A DNA stretch of 64,000 nt from Apostichopus japonicus (taxonomy: Eukaryota; Echinodermata; Holothuroidea; Aspidochirotida; Stichopodidae). Made by a program: the position numbers and the translations under genes. The stretch lies in assembly GCF_037975245.1 (NCBI RefSeq), contig NC_092573.1, positions 7,180,501-7,244,500 on the forward strand, read 5' to 3'. The notes beneath the pieces are model-generated. The model searched no databases. It saw only the letters and a list, made by a program, of their open reading frames with translations, and was not told the DNA's origin. Position 1 is the first letter of the stretch, and each line of letters opens with the position of its first letter. This document shows positions 57,417 through 64,000 of this stretch, in pieces.

Positions 57417-58520
57417 TAGCGATGCTAATAGCCAGTTCATCAGCTTTGGAGAGAAGAGTATACTCTAGGTATTTATCGTAGGTAGCAATGCTATTAGCCA
57501 GCCCATCAGCTTTGGAGATAAGGGTATAGGTATATTTCTTAGGTAGCAATGGTAATAGCCAGTCCATCAGCTTTGGAGAGAATGGTATATTGCAGGTATA
57601 TATCTTAGATAGCAATGATAATAGCCAGTCAACCAGCTTTGGAAGGAATGATATAGGTATATATATCTTAGGTAGCAATGGTAATCGCCAGTCCATCAGC
57701 TTTGGAGAGAATGGTATATTGCAGGTATATATCTTAGATAGCAATGATAATAGCCAGTCAACCAGCTTTGGAAGGAATGATATAGGTATATATATCTTAG
57801 GTAGCAATGGTAATCGCCAGTCCATCAGCTTTGGAGAGAATGGTATATTGCAGGTATATATCTTAGATAGCAATGATAATAGCCAGTCAACCAGCTTTGG
57901 AAGGAATGATATAGGTATATATATCTTAGGTAGCAATGGTAATCGCCAGTCCATCAGCTTTGGAGAGAATGGTATATTGCAGGTATATATCTTAGCTAGC
58001 AATGATAATAGCCAGTCAACCAGCTTTGGAAGGAATGATATAGGTATATATATCTTAGGTAGCAATGGTAATCGCCAGTCCATCAGCTTTGGAGAGAATG
58101 GTATATTGCAGGTATATATCTTAGATAGCAATGCTAATAGCCAGTCAATCAGCTTTGGAAGGAATGATATAGGTATATATCTTAGATAGCAATGGTAATC
58201 GCCAGTCCATCAGCTTTGGAAGGAATGATATAGTTATATATCTTAGGTAGCAATGGTAATAGCCAGTCCATCAGCTTTGGAAGGAATGATATAGGTATAT
58301 ATCGTAGGTAGCAATGGTAATAGCCAGTCCATCAGCTTTGGAAGGAATATCTTAGGTAGCAATGCTAATAGCCAGTCCATCAGCTTTGGAGTTAAAGGTA
58401 TAGGTATATATCTTAGGTAGCAATGGTAATAGCCAGTCCATCAGCTTCGGAAGGAACGATATAGGTATATATCTTAGGTAGGAATGGTAATAGCCAGCCC
58501 ATCTGCTTGGGAGAGAAGGG
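57417..58520. repeat. Tandem array, about 62-bp monomer with 126-bp dimers
   Basis: Monomers share GGTATATATCTTAGGTAGCA, ATGGTAATAGCCAGTCCATC and AGCTTTGGA. In the middle (about 57585-58170) two monomer types alternate as a near-identical 126-bp dimer, four times. The edges hold single, more diverged monomers. Because 126 is a multiple of three, a 42-codon peptide repeat stays open on both strands (about 200 codons plus, 246 minus). Splice or start evidence is lacking, so this is called non-coding. Confidence 0.9.
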
Positions 58521-59898
58521 TAAAGGTTGTGATGTTGGAGGTGAAACTATCTACTAGAAATAACAAGGTATCTAATAACCTTCTATCAAAGGATCACCAA
58601 GATCACTTACTCCTGCCATAAATGATTAGACACTGTTGTCCAGTTTGCTTGAAAACAAAACTACAAGGGTCAAACATTAGGCCATCTCTTGCTAGAAAAA
58701 TGACTTGCACCTTGATTTTTATCAAATAAATAAATAATTAAAACAGTTTACAGACAGCTTCTTTCCTCTGTGTTCTATTAGTGTGCATTTACCAGTCTTT
58801 CTGAAAGCAGTACTTTCCTTGTAACATCCTCCTCAGGAGGCCAAAGATGTAATAAAAACACTGAGCTACGTACATACAAGTTTTCATCTTTTTTTTCATT
58901 AAATTTTGTTTATGTCACAAATTCCCTTCTTCCTGATATCATTCCAAAACAGACAAAACTCATCAAGTCATAAATGCTACAGCCTGCCAGCCAGTCACTT
59001 TATGACATGCTTTAGAGATTTGATTCTTATTAATCTTCCTCTCAGCTAGTCAAATGTAATTTTAAGGAAACAGACATCTGGTGAACAAGAACTGCAGAAC
59101 TATTCAACCTATTACCATATATTCATTCAAATTGTATAATAGTAAAACTTCTGCTGTCAACAAAGAAGCTGGCTCGGTGGATTTTAAGATTCATTAAATC
59201 TGAAACTTCTGCCGTTCACATTACAACCGTCAAATAATAAGGCTGAAATATTTATATTGATATGTCACATCTGTTTGGACAAACATAAACTTCAATTTAC
59301 CAATCGAACTCATAACAGGTCGACCTACTCAGACCGACTTTTGACAAATTTTTCTCCCTATATTTCTACTGAAATCCCATAACCTTACAGTTCATAAATT
59401 TCACTAAATTCAAGTTGAATACCAATAATAAATGTATAACTAAGAAACTTGAAAATATCTGAATTGTCGTAAATGATTAAAAAATAATGTCTCTGGATTG
59501 AGCAGTAATATTTTCAGAAAGAAAGAAATCATTAGGTACTTATCCTCATAATTTTGTGACGCAATCTGGACGAGAGTTGTAGTCTTATCATTTCGGATCT
59601 TAGTTTGAGCATTGACTCGATTGGTTGGGTAAAACACTGTTTAAGGTCTTAAGGTCCCGTCTAGGAACCAGTACCTGTACAACCATACAACCGTACAACG
59701 GTACAACCAACGAACAATGGGTATACGGACGAAACGGACAGATAGGGGGAGCAAAGGATGTGAAAAATACGGTGTCTGAAGGTTCAAAATGTGAATCCCG
59801 AAAAATCATAGAAAACGGTCAAAAAACGCTGAGCAAATTTTGCTAACAAAACGTGTAGTTTTCTTCCTGGGTGGAAGATTTAAAAAAAAAAAAGTTGA
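58521..59898. other. AT-rich DNA with no supported gene
   Basis: A small ACAACCRT/ACAACGGT cluster lies at 59678-59708. Overlapping open frames on both strands at 59600-59846 have no domain. Confidence 0.4.
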
Positions 59899-60263
59899 AG
59901 GTTTACAGTCTTGTATGAGGCTAATGCCTCCTCACACGACTTTACAACTTAACCCCTGGTCATTGGTAACTTGTCACACCGACACACCAAAGTGTGCACA
60001 ATTCAATCAATCTCTCCTGGGGCACCACAGTGCACCACATCCACGTGTCCCCCGGGGGACTTCCCATAGGGTGCAGCCACAAACCGGCGCACGCAACTAT
60101 ATTTACAAGTTACCTCGCAGGTCCCCATTTATACACCTGGGTGAAGAGAGGCAACGGAGATAAAGCGCCTTGCCCAAGGACACAAAGCAATGATCTGGCC
60201 AGGGCTCGAACCTGTAATCCTTAGATCACAAGTCCACTGCCTTAACCACTTGACCACAACGCC
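59899..60263 (-). mobile_element. tRNA-derived SINE (family 2), intact head
   Basis: The minus strand begins GGGCGTTGTGGTCAAGTGG, a good A box, followed by a B box GGTTCGAGCCC (plus strand 60205-60215). The body has TTGGGCAAGGCGCTTTATCT and TTGCCTCTCTTCACCCAGGT. It ends after CTCATACAAGACTGTAAACC. The TTGGGCAAGGCGCTTT motif resembles central motifs shared by several animal SINE superfamilies; the exact superfamily is not assigned. The intact copy defines what is missing from the split copy at 21483-22455. Confidence 0.85.
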
Positions 60264-60349
60264 CTTGGAAGGAGGTGTAAGTGGGAGGTGCCCGGGGAGC
60301 GAGGGCGGAGTGATAAAATGTTCCAATGTGTAGTATGGTAGATGGAAAA

Positions 60350-60420
60350 GTGTGCAGATGTGGAGTGGGAGACAGGTAAGAGAGGAGCAAAGTAAATCTT
60401 ACAGTTTGGCTTAAAATGGG
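60350..60420 (+). repeat. Dispersed GGGAGACAGGTAAG repeat
   Basis: GTGTGCAGATGTGGAGTGGG then AGACAGGTAAGAGAGGAGCA and AAGTAAATCTTACAGTTTGG. It is nearly identical to the copy at 36642. Confidence 0.7.
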
Positions 60421-61635
60421 TACCCAAATCAGTTAAAGAATTTTAGAATTGTTATGAGATCTTATATGTTGACTTAACTCTGCTTGAAATGAGACAAAAC
60501 ATTGTACATAAATAACAGGTTTTTATATAGGTTACCACAAATTCTGTCCTAAGTACTGAAAATCTAATCTCATTCAGAAAGAACATGGTTCTTTATTGAT
60601 TGCATTCATTTAAACGACACATTTGTCATTTAGATCATTTCCAGTTGATTGCAAATTTTCTACTAAATGCCATTTCATCCTTCAACAGGCTCCTTTACTG
60701 CTGTTACATGTTACTTTCTGTAACTATATATATAGGAAAAGAAACGTCAATTTTGAAGTACAGTCGTCTATTTATGAACTTTTGAAGTTAAAATACTGTA
60801 GAAGTTCAGCCATGCATAATGGGCTAACTGTACATCTCGATGAAGAACAACAAATATGAGAGGTTGGCTAATCATGCTTTAAACATAAAATTTCTTTCAG
60901 TCTTTAATTAGTGTTACTTGTGTCTTATAGAACAGTTTGCTGTACAGCACTGTTACTTCTATGTGGAATAGCGAATGAAAGGATGGACGAAAGTTCCTGA
61001 AACAGTTCTTCTGAACTTTCCAATTTAAAAGAGGTCAAACGTAAAGTTTAGTAAACCCTTTGCACTTATTGGTAATGATAGACCAAAACGATATCCATAG
61101 AAGTATGTAAGAAACTAATTGTGTCTGATAAATTATGGTATTTGGATACAATGGAGACTGAATAAACAAACTTTTATCTATAAACTTTATACATTAAAGG
61201 AGTGTTGCAGATTTAGTGTCATTGTACACAAAGTGTTAGTCCTTATATGTAGCAAATATTTATTTTTAAACACCTAAATTTCATTCAAAAAAAGGTTTAA
61301 CATTAAGAGCTTAATTATTATTTGAAATCCTCATTACCTGAAAAGTGTCAAATCGAAACCTTCTTACGATGGAAGTCTTTCATATTGCAAGCATATTACG
61401 AATGATACTCACCAGCCTTGCTACTCTAAAACATTGATTCCGCTACAATGTTTAACCTATACATTGGACACCAATTACATAATTTGTAACTTTGAAGATC
61501 CATTCTAAAATTTTAAGCTACCTACACTAGACCATTAACATATTATGAGAACAATGAAAACTCAATTATATAAAAGATTTAAAACATTAAAGATTGTTAC
61601 ATTTAAACCTATCAGCTGATTACACACATAATCAG
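60421..61635. other. AT-rich DNA with no supported gene
   Basis: Two overlapping open frames at 60600-60859 have no recognisable domain. Nothing else is seen. Confidence 0.4.
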
Positions 61636-61647
61636 AGCTATGTTCGA

Positions 61648-61808
61648 AAATGTAGCAATGCAGTATTGCAGCTTTCAAGAAACACCTTAAAACTCACCTT
61701 ATGCGTGAAGCTTTCCAGTAGTTCTATTTGACTTTTTTCCATGTTGCGCCTTGAGCACCCTGTAGGGTGGATATGTGCGCATTATAAATCTCTGTTATTA
61801 TTATTATT
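61648..61808 (+). mobile_element. LINE 3' end: RT C-terminal remnant and TTA tail
   Basis: A short frame reads AAFKKHLKTHLMREAFQ and then stops, matching the usual C-terminal ending of many CR1/L2-like reverse transcriptases. It is followed by an untranslated segment with TTGCGCCTTGAGCACC and ATGTGCGCATTATAAATCT, then (TTA)n at about 61793-61807. The element is severely 5'-truncated. The RT clade is inferred from the C-terminal pattern only. Confidence 0.7.
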
Positions 61809-61877
61809 AATGCGATGGTCAGTGATCGGTAGTGACCGGTCTCAAAACAGGTCACCAGGTCACTCCTAACGAACAAG

Positions 61878-61940
61878 AGTGCCAATATTGTGAGGAGATA
61901 AGTAAGGGAGGGAGGGGATTAAAGTATTTGACTATAAGTG
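61878..61940 (+). repeat. Dispersed GGGAGACAGGTAAG repeat, diverged
   Basis: GAGTGCCAATATTGTGAGGA then GATAAGTAAGGGAGGGAGG. The most diverged copy. Confidence 0.5.
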
Positions 61941-62385
61941 CAGATATATTTATACATCCTTTTGATGAGACTCATAGATAATGAAAAATAGCAATGGTCA
62001 TAGGTTCATGCCACGAGTTGCTGTGTCTAATGTCATGTTTACATTACGGATCAGACTCCTGTTGTGTTCAGTATGAAAACAAGATAAATGGGAGTTTGTT
62101 TACTAAAAGAAAAGGCGCGCATAAGTCGTGTGATGGGTGTCTAATCATGTGATGGGTAACTACTGTGTCAATTTACATATGTAACAAACGGAAGCTAAAG
62201 GTCACCACTGATCTCGTTTAAACCCCAACCTTGGTTTGCATTACACTGAGCACAGGGTTTAATCTTCCCTCTATCCCAGTCTAATCCTTATCTGTGTTTA
62301 CAAGTACACATCAGACCCACTGCACTTTCTCTAATGTATGTATGCTTATACTCATTAAATGTATATACAACCAACAATGAAGATT
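61941..62385. other. AT-rich DNA with no supported gene
   Basis: Nothing recognisable. Confidence 0.4.
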
Positions 62386-62388
62386 CTA

Positions 62389-62636
62389 ATGTATATGTAT
62401 GTATGTATATGTGATTTTCCCGCAAGCAGGAACTCGCGAAAGAAGCCATGAAGGCTTATAGACTCGCAAGCTGACCGAAGCCAATCTCTCGGCACACATC
62501 CATTTAACGTCCATGTCGGGAAGTTGTTATTGAACAACACCCTTGCCAGACGACACACCTTGCTGTCGGCGGGGAATCGAACCGGGGATCTCATGACTGG
62601 GAGACGCCGGCGTTAACCACTAGGCTATACACTCCG
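62389..62636 (-). mobile_element. tRNA-derived SINE (family 1, second subfamily)
   Basis: The minus strand starts GGAGTGTATAGCCTAGTGGT (A box TAGCCTAGTGG) and has a clean B box GGTTCGATTCC. The body parallels the other family-1 copies but with TCCCGACATGGACGTTAAAT and AGCTTGCGAGTCTATAAGCC variants. The tail is TACATACATATACAT. It is better preserved than the other copies, so it is probably the youngest here. Confidence 0.85.
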
Positions 62637-64000
62637 CCTGTTATGAAAGTTATGAAAGTGGTTTAGACTACAGAACGCAAAGCTCGAGAGATATTCACCA
62701 GAGATAGTTAATGCATAATCATTATACTAAGTACTTCACTACAACCCCCCCCCCCCCCCCTCCCTCACTAGACAAAATGTACCAATTTAAATGCTGATAT
62801 ATTGTCTTCCAACAACAACGACTGCTCACACGGTTATATCAGACTGCAGTGTTTACCAATTAACTTGAAGCAACTCTCGACTGTACATACTCACTTTGTA
62901 CACAAATTCTAAATCATAAGACTACAGTACTAATAACCAAATGGTTTCATCAATTTGGGTTTGTGAGCTCTTGAGACTAATTGTGGATTTTTCAATTAAC
63001 AAAGACTGTTAACAGTCCTAGTTTGTTTACTGTGCACTTCACATCAGATTCAACCACTGTCACAAGTTGATTAATCACCCAATTCTCTTTACAGAGAAAG
63101 AGAGAGAGAGACCATTAACCAGAAACTATAAAAGCAGAGACCTTCCTTTGAGGGGTGCAATCAATGCAGAACAGTCTACTAGCTTTACGTCGAAATTGTT
63201 TCAACCAAAGAAGAGAGTATAGGAGCAATAAACAAAATCATTAAAACCCAAGATTGGGTTTAGCAAGTTGGAATTATGTTTGGTTCAAGTCAAATAACAT
63301 TAAAGGTGAACAATCATACTACAGATGATCTTGGGTATTTGAAAGTTAATGAAGTTGGGATTTAATGAGCATTTTACATTGAAACATGTCCCCACACTAA
63401 CATAGAATCTACTAATATCCCCCCCCCCCAACCCCTTTAAAATTGTGATCTTGTATGGGCAAGGAAACATAAGTAGAGAGAAGACAACCGCAGAGAAAAG
63501 TCTCACTAAAACCATGAAATAATTTGATATTGCAACATCTCTTTCTTTCGAATGTTCACCATACTTTTACCTACTTTCCCATTGACAACACTAGGTGCCA
63601 CAACAACAATGACTCATTTTTCTTCCCCTATAGCTCAAATGGAAGCATCCATTATAATTGCTTACTTTTTTAAACAAATTGGCATCATTACCCACTGAAT
63701 TATTAAAATGGAATATCAAAGTGGCCATTTGTTTCTCCTCACTGCATGCATGCATTTAACTTTGATGTTTCATTGCAGTTGAATTCCTTTTTTCTACTGG
63801 TGCATTGACATCACTATGGTTTAGTATGACATCAATCTTAAGTAGTAAATTAGTCATGTAAAGCTTCTCGGTACTAGCGTAGGTATATTGCAAGCAGATT
63901 CTTATCTATGGCTTGCCATTAATCAATGTTAGCCTTAATACAAACAGTTTTCTAATCCAAAAGGATCTAAAGGAAAGGAAAAGGAAGCCTTTGAAAACAA
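62637..64000. other. AT-rich DNA with no supported gene
   Basis: C16 at 62745-62760, C11 at 63419-63429 and a GA-repeat at 63097-63110. The minus-strand frame at 63300-63515 crosses the C tract and has no domain. Confidence 0.4.

Noticed and set aside
57391-58189. Repetitive proteins of 199 and 246 residues on opposite strands
   Set aside because: Both are explained by the 126-bp dimer having a multiple-of-three length without stops. No start context, splice site or known domain.

Overview
This window looks like AT-rich nuclear DNA from a metazoan. It has no bacterial-style gene layout: no operons, no ribosome binding sites and almost no long open frames. It is dominated by short interspersed elements with tRNA-like heads, TTAA-flanked miniature inverted-repeat elements, decayed non-LTR retrotransposon pieces and at least eight tandem arrays. 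The mix of repeats suggests a marine invertebrate, most likely a deuterostome such as an echinoderm. That placement is a judgement from repeat style, not from a diagnostic gene.

Layout: 1-3.7 kb is a SINE fragment followed by plain AT-rich DNA. A 145-bp tandem array at 3.7-4.5 kb carries perfect DR1 nuclear-receptor motifs. Mostly featureless DNA follows to 15.4 kb. At 17.7-21.4 kb lies the largest element, a 3.7-kb foldback unit with about 1-kb inverted arms, each holding three 161-bp subrepeats rich in AAGATGG motifs. The arms enclose a 5'-truncated, frameshifted L1/Tx1-type reverse transcriptase. Immediately beside it, at 21.5-22.45 kb, a SINE is split by two TTAA elements placed head to tail and sharing one TTAA. 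Tandem arrays lie at 16.2, 33.6, 40.5, 43.1, 45.7, 55.8 and 57.4 kb. More members of the TTAA families lie at 15.4, 25.7, 42.0, 49.5, 52.4 and 53.7 kb.

Real gene content is thin. The best candidates are a minus-strand terminal coding exon (57065-57295), a 30-nt minus-strand microexon (51987-52016), a plus-strand 72-nt exon candidate (26457-26528) and a divergent CUB-like coding stretch (39040-39391) beside a near-perfect palindrome. The window therefore probably consists of introns and intergenic DNA of one or more large genes. None of the exons can be joined into a gene model from sequence alone.

The points most worth pursuing are the foldback element that has enclosed a LINE, the shared-TTAA nested insertion, the DR1 array, a 66-bp insertion with a 14-bp target duplication, and a 17-bp minisatellite that seems to have grown out of a dispersed repeat.
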